Part shown: in pieces, positions 1 through 7,780 of the stretch | Position numbering within the stretch: the first letter of the stretch is position 1 | Layout: every line of letters starts with the position of its first letter | Assembly: GCA_945866505.1 (NCBI GenBank) | Contig: CAMBHH010000003.1 | Coordinates: 1-39,843 of the forward strand | Reading direction: 5' to 3' | Length of the DNA stretch: 39,843 nt | From: Flavobacterium psychrophilum | GTDB lineage: Bacteria > Bacteroidota > Bacteroidia > Flavobacteriales > Flavobacteriaceae | The notes under the pieces: model-generated | The model's database searches: none | Told to the model about the DNA's origin: nothing | Seen by the model: the letters and a program-made list of their open reading frames with translations, nothing else | Program-made: the position numbers and the translations under genes

Positions 1-239
1 GCTGTGTTTCGAGCGATGTTCAACATCCAAGTGTACAATCTCCCTTTATTTTCAGCATAACTATCGATGCTTTTCCAGATTTTTACAAATACTTCTTGCA
101 AGGTATCTTCGGCATCCTCTGTTTCTTTTAAAAGATTGGAAATAACCGAAAACAAACTTTTAGAATACATATCGTACATAATTGTAAACGCCCGCTCATC
201 CTTCTTAAGGATTAACGGAATTAATTCTTCTTGTGTCAT
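1..239 (-). CDS. ECF-type RNA polymerase sigma factor, N-terminal part (cut by window edge)
   Basis: Translating the minus strand from the ATG at 239 gives 79 residues starting MTQEELIPLILKKDERAF. They continue through a sigma-70 region 2 pattern: a DAEDTLQEVFVKIW helix followed by GRLYTWMLNIARNTA, the region 2.3-2.4 segment that melts and contacts the -10 element. The rest (region 4 and any anti-sigma partner) lies outside the window. It is divergent from the DUF4331 gene at 482, separated by about 240 bp of very AT-rich DNA. In that gap I found no housekeeping TAnnTTTG box on either strand. That is compatible with the divergent envelope cluster being read by an alternative sigma such as this one, but this is inference. 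Confidence is high for the family, none for the target genes. Confidence 0.88.
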   Translation of the reverse strand, partial: MTQEELIPLILKKDERAFTIMYDMYSKSLFSVISNLLKETEDAEDTLQEVFVKIWKSIDSYAENKGRLYTWMLNIARNT

Positions 240-481
240 TGTTTTTTTGTTTTTGTTATGAACATATACGATAAAACTCAATTTTTGGATTTATAAATGT
301 ACTTTATTTTTCAAACGGTTTTATTTTATCTGTTTAAATTAAAATAAACAAAAAATAATTATTTTTTAAAATACTACAAATCAATGATTTAAAAAATATT
401 ATTTATTTTTTTTACTTTTTTTAAATCCAAATCGAATCCATTCTCGTAAATCAATTTAGTTAACAATTAAATTTCAAACAA

Positions 482-1129
482 ATGAAAAAAACAAGAATGA
501 TTGTAGGTCTGTCGCTGGTAGCGATTTCAGGTCTAGTTTTTATGGCAGCGGATCACGCAGATGCTCCAGCTGTAACAGGTAATGCTTCAGACATTACAGA
601 TGTGTATGCTTTTCAAGGGCAAGACACAAACAACATGGTATTTGTGGTAAACACACAAGGGTTGCTATCGCCAACCGCAACTGCCGCAGCCGCATTCAAT
701 GAAAATGTGATGATGGAAATCAACATTGACAACACCGGAGACAATGTTGAAGACTTGGTTATTCAAGCCATCAAAAGAGGTGGTAAAATGTATTTCTTTG
801 GTCCGGTTGCTCCGGGAACTACAGGAGTTAGCAGTATGGTAAAAACAGCTGCAATGGCAGGAAGTGTTGACATTTCTCAATACGGAGCTGCTCCAGTAAT
901 TGGAACTGCAAACGGAATGAAATTTTTTGCAGGACCAAGAGACGATCCATTCTTTTTTGATTTAGGACAATTCAAAGCTATTTTAGGTGGCACTGCAACA
1001 GGTTTTAACAGTCCAGGAACCGACACTTTTGCGGGTACAAACGTTTTGGCAACTATTGTTGAAGTGCCAAAATCTTTACTAGGCAACGCTGCAACTATTA
1101 ATGTATGGGCAGAAACTAAGAAAAAATAA
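482..1129 (+). CDS. DUF4331-type secreted protein, N-terminal-half homologue
   Basis: This 215-residue protein has an N-terminal hydrophobic segment (residues 1-24, a probable signal peptide). It is followed by the DUF4331 opening motif ADHADAPAV, DITDVYAF, a middle MMEINIDNTGDN and then FFAGPRDDPFFFDL, all typical of the first part of this family. Full-length DUF4331 proteins are considerably longer, and the usual C-terminal portion appears instead in the next gene at 1155. The two are only 25 bp apart and surely co-transcribed. The function of the family is not known. Its location with a TPR lipoprotein and a TonB receptor places it in the cell envelope. Base composition is similar to neighbours. 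The start is the ATG at 482, directly ahead of the signal peptide. Confidence 0.85.
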   Translation: MKKTRMIVGLSLVAISGLVFMAADHADAPAVTGNASDITDVYAFQGQDTNNMVFVVNTQGLLSPTATAAAAFNENVMMEINIDNTGDNVEDLVIQAIKRGGKMYFFGPVAPGTTGVSSMVKTAAMAGSVDISQYGAAPVIGTANGMKFFAGPRDDPFFFDLGQFKAILGGTATGFNSPGTDTFAGTNVLATIVEVPKSLLGNAATINVWAETKKK

Positions 1130-1154
1130 TAATTTAATTTTAAAAAAGTACAAA

Positions 1155-1700
1155 ATGAAAACAAATAAAATTTCAATAGTAACAATGTCTTTACTTTTTG
1201 CTGCTACTTTACTAGTAAGTTGCAATAATAATGATTCTCCAGCTGCAAGCTTAGATTTTTCAGGAACTTATGTGATGCAAGACCAAATGGCTAGACCAGC
1301 AATAAACACAGTATTTGTTGGAGCTGGCGCACCAAAAGACGCCTTTAATAGTACGGTTCCTTCGGCTATGGGAACTACTTATAATTCGGTATTTAAATCT
1401 AGATTGTTGGCTTTAAATGCAGGATACACTACGAATGCTTTAGGTCATAATGCCGACGTTTTCTCAGGAGTGTTGGCAACCGATGTTTTAAATGTCAAAA
1501 CAACGGGAAAAACAACATTTTTTGATGGAACAAACGTTTTAACAGGTCGCGCACTTGCCGATGATGTTATTGATGTGGAATTATTGTTGATTTTCGGAGG
1601 GCCAACAGGCACTTTAAACGCTGGCTTGACAAAAGATAACGTGAATGCCAATGACAAAGCCTTTACAGCTTCATTTCCTTACTTGGCTACAGCTTGGTAA
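1155..1700 (+). CDS. DUF4331-type lipoprotein, C-terminal-half homologue
   Basis: The ATG at 1155 gives a 181-residue protein with a clear lipoprotein signal: MKTNKISIVTMSLLFAATLL then VSCNNN, with the lipidated Cys near residue 23. The mature part has MARPAINTVF, KDAFN, GRALADDVIDVELLL and NDKAFTASFPYLA, which match the C-terminal portion of DUF4331 proteins. A longer frame opening at 1101 would overlap the previous gene and bury the signal sequence, so 1155 is chosen. Together with the 482 gene this looks like one family divided over two separately exported polypeptides, one soluble and one lipid-anchored. Function is unknown. A strong hairpin follows the stop. Confidence 0.82.
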   Translation: MKTNKISIVTMSLLFAATLLVSCNNNDSPAASLDFSGTYVMQDQMARPAINTVFVGAGAPKDAFNSTVPSAMGTTYNSVFKSRLLALNAGYTTNALGHNADVFSGVLATDVLNVKTTGKTTFFDGTNVLTGRALADDVIDVELLLIFGGPTGTLNAGLTKDNVNANDKAFTASFPYLATAW

Positions 1701-1715
1701 GATAAAAATAGAATT

Positions 1716-1746
1716 CAGGGCGTATTTTTTTATGCGCCCTGATTTT
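1716..1746 (+). terminator. Hairpin between the DUF4331 pair and the TPR gene
   Basis: CAGGGCGTAT (1716-1725) pairs with ATGCGCCCTG (1732-1741), ten pairs including one G-T wobble, around a six-base T loop. A short ATTTTT follows. It stands only 28 bp before the next gene, so it may lower expression of the downstream TPR/TonB genes relative to the DUF4331 genes rather than end the operon. Confidence 0.6.
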
Positions 1747-1768
1747 TAAACCACAAAAAAAACAAAAA

Positions 1769-3064
1769 ATGAGAACTATAAAAAAACTATCAACTTTACT
1801 ACTGGCAGCTGCAGTGTTGCTATGTTGTAATCAAAAATCAAATACCATTACTTCTCAAAACGACTATAATAAATATTTAGAAATTAAGGACAATAAATCG
1901 AAAGAATTTGTTGAAAGCGAAATTGATTTTTGGCAAAAAAAATTCGATGCTGCGCCCAATCAAATTAGTTATTTGAGTATTCTGGCTTCTAATTATTCGA
2001 AGCTTTTTGAAAACACTGGAGATGTAAAACATTTGTACAAAGCCGAAGAGCTTTTGTTGAAATCCAATGAAACATATAACTATTCTGGTGTGGGAACGAT
2101 TCGTTCTTTGGGAAGAAATTATATCTCACAACATCGTTTTAAACAAGCTTTGGTATTGGCAAACAAAGCATTGGCTATAGGCGAAGGAATGAAAGAAACT
2201 CAAAAACTGCTTTTTGACATCAATATGGAATTGGGGAATTATGCTCAAGCAGAGCAAAATTTGAAAGCGATAAATGACAGTTCTGATTTTGATTATCTCA
2301 TTCGAATTTCGAAATGGAACGATCACTTGGGCGATTTAAAAACAGCCATTTCATTGATGGAAAAAGCCAAAGATATTGCAATCTTAAATGAAAATAAATA
2401 CCTGCAAGTGTGGACTTATTCTAACCTTGGAGACTTAAACGGTCACTCTGGAAATATTCAAAAATCGTACGACTATTATTTAAAAACTTTAGAATTGGAT
2501 CCCAATAATTCGTACGCCTTGAAAGGAATTGCCTGGATTGCGTTTTCACACGAACGAAATACAGTCGAAGCAAAACGAATTATTGAAGCCATTTCAAAAA
2601 GACATCACACCCCTGAATTTTATTTGATTAAAGCACAAATTGCAGAATTTGAAAAAGAAACAGTTGCTAAAAATGAAAATTTAACATCATATTTTCAAAT
2701 GTTAGAATCCATAAATTATGGTGCGATGTACAACAAATACAATGTTTTAATTTATGCTGATGATAAAGATACTGCGATAAAAGCATTAGAAATTGCCAAA
2801 ATAGAAATCGCTCACCGGCCTACACCAGACTCGTATGATTTGTTGGCTTGGTCATATTACAATCTTGGCGATTCCAAAAAAGCCTTGGAAATAGCTGAAA
2901 AATATGTGGTGGGAAAATCATTCGAACCCAAGTTGAATTATCATTTGGCGACAATTTACAAAGCCAATAATAAAGAGGCAAAAATAGTTCCTATAAAAGA
3001 AGAATTATTAAACAGTATTTATGAACTAGGTCCAAATTTGGAGCAAAAAGTAAGCAATCTGTAA
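1769..3064 (+). CDS. TPR-repeat lipoprotein
   Basis: The protein is 431 residues with a lipoprotein signal MRTIKKLSTLLLAAAVLLCC (lipidated Cys about residue 19 or 20). The mature part is alpha-helical and made of degenerate tetratricopeptide units: for instance KALAIGEGMKETQKLLFDIN, then SYDYYLKTLELDPNNSYALK near residues 230-250, and DSYDLLAWSYYNLGDSKKAL near residue 355. TPR proteins generally act as protein-binding scaffolds. Here the likely partner is the TonB-dependent receptor, because the stop codon (TAA, 3062-3064) shares a base with that gene's ATG (3064-3066), an arrangement that usually gives translational coupling. The partner assignment is inference. The exact substrate cannot be read from the sequence. 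Confidence 0.85.
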   Translation: MRTIKKLSTLLLAAAVLLCCNQKSNTITSQNDYNKYLEIKDNKSKEFVESEIDFWQKKFDAAPNQISYLSILASNYSKLFENTGDVKHLYKAEELLLKSNETYNYSGVGTIRSLGRNYISQHRFKQALVLANKALAIGEGMKETQKLLFDINMELGNYAQAEQNLKAINDSSDFDYLIRISKWNDHLGDLKTAISLMEKAKDIAILNENKYLQVWTYSNLGDLNGHSGNIQKSYDYYLKTLELDPNNSYALKGIAWIAFSHERNTVEAKRIIEAISKRHHTPEFYLIKAQIAEFEKETVAKNENLTSYFQMLESINYGAMYNKYNVLIYADDKDTAIKALEIAKIEIAHRPTPDSYDLLAWSYYNLGDSKKALEIAEKYVVGKSFEPKLNYHLATIYKANNKEAKIVPIKEELLNSIYELGPNLEQKVSNL

Positions 3065-5277
3065 TGAAAATAATTCTAATCCTGTGTTTTTCATTGGCTG
3101 TATTGACAGGACATGGACAAATTCAAAAGGGAATTGTAAAAGATGTATCTGGTAACGCAATCGAAAATGGGTATATCGTTAATAAAAATTCTCAAAGTCA
3201 CGCGCATTCGGATGAGTTTGGAAGTTTTAGCATAGACAAATCAAACGTAGGTGATCCCATTGAGATTTCAGCATTGGGATATAAAAAAGCAAATTTCACT
3301 TTGAAAAATGATGCTGCAATATTTGTTTTAGAAAATGATGTTTATAGTTTGGAACAAGTTATCATTCAACCTAAATTAAATGCAATGAATGTGATTTCGA
3401 AAATTGATGTGCTCACGGCTCCCGTAAATTCATCGCAGGAAATATTGCGAAAAGTACCTGGATTATTTATTGGTCAACATGCAGGAGGAGGAAAGGCGGA
3501 GCAAATATTTCTTCGAGGATTTGATATTGATCACGGAACAGATATAGCGATTAACGTTGATGGAATGCCAGTGAATATGGTCTCTCACGCTCACGGACAA
3601 GGCTACGCCGATTTGCATTTTGTGATACCAGAAACTATTGAGAAAATCGATTTTGCCAAAGGAACGTACTATGCAAACAAAGGCGATTTTGCCACGGCAG
3701 GTTATGTCGATTTTCAAACTAAGGAAGCAGTTGACAAAAGTATGATTAGTGTTGAAATGGGTCAATTTAATACGTTTCGAACTGTCGGGATTTTTAATTT
3801 ATTGGAAAATAAAAAGAATCAAAATGCCTATTTCGCAACCGAATATGTCTTGACCGATGGTCCATTTGATTCGCCACAAAATTTTAAAAGAATCAATTTG
3901 TTTGGGAAATACACAAGCATTTTAGGTGATAAAAGTAAGTTATCTATAATTGGGTCGCACTTTTCGAGTAAATGGGATGCTTCGGGACAAATTCCACAGC
4001 GATTAATTGATAATGGTAGTATTTCGAGATTTGGTTCAGTCGATGATACCGAAGGCGGAAACACGTCAAGAACTAATTTTAATGTGGCACATATAAAGCC
4101 TATTGACGAGAACACTTTTATAAAATCGAATGTTTTTTATTCGAATTACCAGTTTGAATTGTATTCTAATTTTACCTTTTTCTTAGATGATCCAATCAAC
4201 AGCGACCAAATTCGTCAAAAAGAAAACAGAAATATTTATGGATTGAATTCTAAAATCAATAAGAAAATGCCATTCAATGAAACCAATGCTTTATTTCAAT
4301 TGGGATTTGGCTTTCGTGTCGATGAAACAACTGATACAGAATTGTCTCATACCTTGAATAGAAGTACAACATTAGACCGATTGAAGTTGGGCGATATCGA
4401 CCAAACCAACATCTTTTCGTATTTGAATGCAGAGTTTGAACTTGGAAAACTGAAGATAAACCCAGCCGTTCGAGTGGATTATTTTAAATTCAATTATCAG
4501 GATAAATTGGCTACTATTTATGATACACAGACTGAGAACAAGGTCAAGTTTTCTCCAAAACTGAATTTTATTTATTCTCAAAATGCCAATTTTCAATTGT
4601 ACTTAAAATCAGGATTGGGTTTCCATTCTAATGATACAAGAGTGGTGGTTGCCAATACTGGAAAAGAAGTTCTTCCTACGGCAGTTGGGACAGATTTTGG
4701 AACAATTTTCAAACCCTTTCCACGATTGGTCATCAATGCGGCTTTGTGGTATTTGCAGTTGCAAGAAGAATTAGTTTACGTTGGCGATGCGGCAACTGTG
4801 GAAATATCTGGTCGAACTAAAAGAATGGGAATCGATTTTGGATTGCGCTATCAAGTAGCTGATTATTTGTTTTTTGACACAGATGTCAATTATACTTTCG
4901 CCAGAAGTATCGATGCGCTGCAAGGAGAAAATTATATTCCGTTAGCTCCCGATTTTATAGCAACTGCAGGATTGAATACAGCCAAATACAAAGGGTTTTC
5001 AGGAGGATTTCATTATCGCTATTTAAAATCGCGCCCAGCGAATGAAGACAATTCGATTGTGGCTAAGGGCTATATGGTTTCGGATATCAATTTGAATTAT
5101 GAATACGGCAATATCACTCTTGGATTATCGGCCGAAAATATTTTCAATACAAAATGGAATGAAACTCAATTTGCCACAGAATCTCGACTGAAAAACGAAT
5201 CCCAAAGTGTCGAAGAAATTCATTTTACTCCTGGAACTCCTTTCTTTTTAAAAGGAAAACTGAGTTATAGATTCTAA
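3064..5277 (+). CDS. TonB-dependent outer-membrane receptor with CarboxypepD_reg-like N domain
   Basis: This 737-residue protein has a signal peptide (cleavage likely near GHG/Q, residue 18). An N-terminal beta-sandwich of the CarboxypepD_reg-like type follows (about residues 20-95), then a plug domain (about 105-215; SSQEILRKVPGLF, IFLRGFDIDHGTD, INVDGMPVN). The rest is a beta-barrel ending in the aromatic C-terminus KGKLSYRF. It imports a bound ligand across the outer membrane using TonB energy. The plug is unusually rich in His: H139, H157, H175, H177 and H185. A second HAH motif lies at H46-H48 in the N domain. This hints at metal or metal-complex binding, but the ligand is not identified. 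It overlaps the TPR gene by one base. No SusD-like partner is encoded next to it, so it is probably not a glycan importer. Confidence 0.9.
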   Translation: MKIILILCFSLAVLTGHGQIQKGIVKDVSGNAIENGYIVNKNSQSHAHSDEFGSFSIDKSNVGDPIEISALGYKKANFTLKNDAAIFVLENDVYSLEQVIIQPKLNAMNVISKIDVLTAPVNSSQEILRKVPGLFIGQHAGGGKAEQIFLRGFDIDHGTDIAINVDGMPVNMVSHAHGQGYADLHFVIPETIEKIDFAKGTYYANKGDFATAGYVDFQTKEAVDKSMISVEMGQFNTFRTVGIFNLLENKKNQNAYFATEYVLTDGPFDSPQNFKRINLFGKYTSILGDKSKLSIIGSHFSSKWDASGQIPQRLIDNGSISRFGSVDDTEGGNTSRTNFNVAHIKPIDENTFIKSNVFYSNYQFELYSNFTFFLDDPINSDQIRQKENRNIYGLNSKINKKMPFNETNALFQLGFGFRVDETTDTELSHTLNRSTTLDRLKLGDIDQTNIFSYLNAEFELGKLKINPAVRVDYFKFNYQDKLATIYDTQTENKVKFSPKLNFIYSQNANFQLYLKSGLGFHSNDTRVVVANTGKEVLPTAVGTDFGTIFKPFPRLVINAALWYLQLQEELVYVGDAATVEISGRTKRMGIDFGLRYQVADYLFFDTDVNYTFARSIDALQGENYIPLAPDFIATAGLNTAKYKGFSGGFHYRYLKSRPANEDNSIVAKGYMVSDINLNYEYGNITLGLSAENIFNTKWNETQFATESRLKNESQSVEEIHFTPGTPFFLKGKLSYRF

Positions 5278-5301
5278 TATGATTTGTTTTTTTTGTTTGA
5301 A

Positions 5302-5344
5302 AACAGCGACTTCATTTGATAGTTGGAGTCACTGTTTTTTTTTT
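5302..5344 (+). terminator. Rho-independent terminator after the TonB receptor
   Basis: AACAGCGACT (5302-5311) pairs with AGTCACTGTT (5327-5336), with a single C-A mismatch, and runs into a ten-base T tract ending at 5344. It lies 25 bp after the receptor stop and closes the DUF4331-TPR-TonB unit. Confidence 0.8.
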
Positions 5345-5458
5345 GGAAAGCTCGATGGTTTTAAAATCATTGGGCTTTTTTTAATATTATAAAAACTTTA
5401 GGAATCGTTTTAGTGTTTAAAAAATCATTTTAACTATTTTTATAAAAAAAAATATACA

Positions 5459-6031
5459 ATGAAAAATCTAATCATGTATGCCTTTGCTTTATTCCTTTTT
5501 TGGAGTTGTCAGGGTCAAAACAAACAAGTTAAAACAGACAATACTATGCCAAAACAAACAATTTATCAATTCAAGGTCGAAGATTTATCTGGAAAAACTT
5601 TCGATTTCGCTTCTTTGAAAGGAAAGAAAATAATGATTGTAAATACTGCTTCTAAATGTGGATTAACACCACAGTACAAAGAATTAGAAGCCATGTACAA
5701 AGAATATTCCTCAAAAGGATTTGTGATTGTAGGCTTTCCAGCCAATAATTTTGCGGGTCAGGAGCCAGGAACCAATGCAGAAATTGCAACTTTCTGCCAA
5801 CAGAATTACGGTGTGACTTTCCCGATGATGGACAAGGTTTCGGTAAAAGGAGACGATATGTGTGCGGTGTACCAATTTCTAACCCAAAAATCTAAAAACG
5901 GTTTAGAAGACTCAGAAGTAGGATGGAATTTCCAAAAATACCTTTTGAACGAAAAAGGTGAATTAGAGAAAGTAATTTCTCCAAGAACTTTACCAACCGA
6001 TCCTGAAATCATTAATTGGATTAAAGCTTAG
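5459..6031 (+). CDS. Glutathione-peroxidase-family lipoprotein (thiol peroxidase)
   Basis: The protein is 190 residues and belongs to the thioredoxin-fold glutathione peroxidase family, which reduces hydrogen peroxide and organic hydroperoxides. The catalytic set is visible: peroxidatic Cys67 in NTASKCGLTPQY (Cys rather than selenocysteine), Gln101 in FPANNFAGQEPG and Trp156 in VGWNFQKYL. In bacteria such enzymes usually take electrons from thioredoxin. The first 17 residues end in FWSC, a lipobox, so this copy is predicted to be anchored in the envelope rather than cytosolic. It follows the TonB terminator by about 115 bp and is probably its own unit, or is read through at low level. It has no TAnnTTTG box in the preceding 120 bp. 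Confidence 0.9.
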   Translation: MKNLIMYAFALFLFWSCQGQNKQVKTDNTMPKQTIYQFKVEDLSGKTFDFASLKGKKIMIVNTASKCGLTPQYKELEAMYKEYSSKGFVIVGFPANNFAGQEPGTNAEIATFCQQNYGVTFPMMDKVSVKGDDMCAVYQFLTQKSKNGLEDSEVGWNFQKYLLNEKGELEKVISPRTLPTDPEIINWIKA

Positions 6032-6086
6032 ATTTACAGAAAGCAGGTTTCAGATTTCAGATTAATAAAGTTAAATATCAATTTAT

Positions 6087-6131
6087 AAAAAAACGAAAAT
6101 GTTTTGATTGTTCAAGGCCTTTTCGTTTTTT
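6087..6131. terminator. Bidirectional terminator between GPx and the dus gene
   Basis: AAAACGAAAA around 6088-6099 is complementary to TTTTCGTTTT around 6120-6131, with A/T runs on both outer sides. It sits between convergent genes ending at 6031 (+) and 6144 (-), so it can serve both. Confidence 0.7.
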
Positions 6132-6143
6132 GCTACTTGCTAC

Positions 6144-7094
6144 CTAAATTTTCTCATTCTTAAAAATAGCAGCTACAGCCGCTTCATAATTGCGGATACT
6201 TTGCGCTTTTTTTATTTGTTTCAACACTTTGTGCGGATTAGAAAATGTTGTCGAAAAGTATTCCCATAAATGATACATTTTTAGTAAAATATGGGTTTGT
6301 CCTGATAAGGATTCGCTGTAAATACCATACAAAGTGTCATGAAAGGCACTAAACAAATCCATTTTGTTTTTAGGATATTCCAGCGAATTATTTCTAATCA
6401 TACTTGGCAAAAAGGGATCTGAAATTAATCCACGCCCAATCATCCAGTGGTCAATGCTTGGGAAACGTTCCTGCATCTCGTGAAATTTTTTCACCGTAGT
6501 AATATCACCATTGTAATACAATTTGTGTTTGGTATTGTCAATACAAAGTTGAAACGCATCCAAATTTACTCCGCCTTTGTACAATTGTTTGCCAATGCGG
6601 GCATGAATGGCAATATTTTTCAGAGGATATTTTTCTAAAATAGGCAAAACATCTAGAATTTCTTCGGTGGTATCGTAACCCAAGCGCATTTTCATCGAAA
6701 CAATAACATCCGTTTCGGAATGTGCTCTTTCCAGAATATGATTGATTTTATCGGTATTTTTGATCAAACCTGAACCCATACCTGATTTGGTTACCATTGG
6801 ATAAGGACAACCCAAATTCCAGTTCAATTCTTTGTAACCCAACTCCCGAACATATTTTGCCACAAATAAAAATTCTTCGGCGTCGTTGGTAATCACTTGC
6901 GGAATTACCTCTAATCCCATATTATTCTCGGGTAATAAATCTCGTTCGTACGAGGCCTTAATTTCCAACTTTCCGTTCAACCGAATATAAGGAGAATAAA
7001 AAGTGTCAATCCCTCCAAAAAGCTTGTTTTGAGCATTTCTAAATCGAAAATCGGTAAATCCTTGTAAAGGGGAGGAGAGCAGGGTAAAATCCAT
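6144..7094 (-). CDS. tRNA-dihydrouridine synthase family protein
   Basis: From the ATG at 7094 this is a 316-residue FMN enzyme of the Dus family, which reduces specific uridines in tRNA to dihydrouridine. The TIM-barrel opens with LLSSPLQGFTDFRFR. The signature NWNLGCPYPMVTKSGMGSGL carries the catalytic Cys. Further on are MKMRLGYD, AIHARI and, near the C-terminus, the FMN-phosphate motif MIGRGLISDPFL. Length and start fit the E. coli DusC class, but I do not assign the exact subfamily. An in-frame ATG at 7184 would extend the protein into the GNAT gene. A TAnnTTTG box (TATCTTTG, 7111-7118) stands just upstream of 7094 and argues for the shorter start. Confidence 0.88.
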   Translation of the reverse strand: MDFTLLSSPLQGFTDFRFRNAQNKLFGGIDTFYSPYIRLNGKLEIKASYERDLLPENNMGLEVIPQVITNDAEEFLFVAKYVRELGYKELNWNLGCPYPMVTKSGMGSGLIKNTDKINHILERAHSETDVIVSMKMRLGYDTTEEILDVLPILEKYPLKNIAIHARIGKQLYKGGVNLDAFQLCIDNTKHKLYYNGDITTVKKFHEMQERFPSIDHWMIGRGLISDPFLPSMIRNNSLEYPKNKMDLFSAFHDTLYGIYSESLSGQTHILLKMYHLWEYFSTTFSNPHKVLKQIKKAQSIRNYEAAVAAIFKNEKI

Positions 7095-7110
7095 ATTGTT
7101 TGTAAAGTTG

Positions 7111-7118
7111 CAAAGATA
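7111..7118 (-). promoter_or_regulatory. TAnnTTTG -7 box of the dus gene
   Basis: On the minus strand the sequence reads TATCTTTG, an exact match to the Bacteroidetes sigma-A -7 consensus TAnnTTTG. It lies 17 bp ahead of the ATG at 7094. No good TTG -33 element was seen at the usual distance. Confidence 0.55.
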
Positions 7119-7144
7119 GGATTCTTTATTCGCAAAGAATTTCT

Positions 7145-7642
7145 TTACTCTAAAATTAGCTGCATTATTACAGAATGCAACCAACGGTCAAATTTATAAC
7201 CCGATTCCTTGATGATGCCCACGGTTTTGAAACCAAATTTCTCGTGAAACTCCACGCTACTTTGATTTTCGGAATCAATAACAGCAATCATTGTGTGGAG
7301 TTTTTGTTGTCGCGCCAATGAAATTAATTCTTGAAGCAACAGTTTACCAATGCCTTTGCCGTGAAAATTTTCATTAACGTATACCGAATGTTCTACCGTA
7401 AACTTATACGCTTCCCGAAATCGAAACTCGCTATACATTCCGAAACCTACCACTTGTCCATTTAATTCGGCAACAATCACAGGAAAGTCTTTATTTAATT
7501 TTTCCTCTACTATGTTTTGCTGCTGCTCATAAGTTCGTATTTTGTAATCATACAAAGCAGTAGAATGCAAAATATTGTAATTGATGATGTCTAAAATAGC
7601 TTGGGTATCTTCAGTTTGATAAGGTCTAATTTTGATTTCCAT
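7145..7642 (-). CDS. GNAT-family N-acetyltransferase (phosphinothricin/amino-acid acetyltransferase-like)
   Basis: The protein is 165 residues and has the GNAT fold. It starts IKIRPYQTEDTQAILDI, and the acetyl-CoA pyrophosphate-binding loop is NFHGKGIGKLLLQELI (about residues 93-108). Motif B follows as AVIDSENQSSVEFHEKFGF and then RWLHSVIMQLIL. The pattern resembles Pat/MnaT enzymes that acetylate amino acids or phosphinothricin-like compounds. The true substrate cannot be told. It lies upstream of dus on the same strand with a 50 bp gap that contains a separate promoter for dus. Its own -7 box is at 7662-7669. Confidence 0.85.
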   Translation of the reverse strand: MEIKIRPYQTEDTQAILDIINYNILHSTALYDYKIRTYEQQQNIVEEKLNKDFPVIVAELNGQVVGFGMYSEFRFREAYKFTVEHSVYVNENFHGKGIGKLLLQELISLARQQKLHTMIAVIDSENQSSVEFHEKFGFKTVGIIKESGYKFDRWLHSVIMQLILE

Positions 7643-7661
7643 TCCTAAAATTATTTCACTT

Positions 7662-7669
7662 CAAAAGTA
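7662..7669 (-). promoter_or_regulatory. TAnnTTTG -7 box of the GNAT gene
   Basis: Minus-strand TACTTTTG, matching TAnnTTTG, 19 bp upstream of the ATG at 7642. The surrounding bases (TTTTCATACTTTTGAA) are nearly the same as those ahead of tpx at 17151. Confidence 0.5.
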
Positions 7670-7685
7670 TGAAAAAGATGTGCGA

Positions 7686-7720
7686 TTTGAAGTAATTCGA
7701 TTGCCAAGTTTGTAACTTTG
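7686..7720 (+). promoter_or_regulatory. Promoter of menD (TTTG, 23 bp spacer, TAACTTTG)
   Basis: TTTG at 7686-7689 and TAACTTTG at 7713-7720 are 23 bp apart. This fits the TTG-N17-23-TAnnTTTG pattern of Bacteroidetes housekeeping promoters. The menD ATG follows at 7781, leaving a leader of about 50 bases. Confidence 0.6.
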
Positions 7721-7780
7721 CTAAAATTGAGGTTTAAAACAATTTTAAACCTTTAAACTTCCAACTTCTAACTTTAAATA

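Noticed and set aside
240..481. Housekeeping promoter for the DUF4331 cluster
   Set aside because: No TAnnTTTG on either strand. Many AT-rich strings are present, but none stands out, so no site is annotated.
7095..7184. Upstream start of the tRNA-dihydrouridine synthase at 7184
   Set aside because: It would overlap the GNAT gene and add 30 residues not seen in the family; a promoter box lies between.
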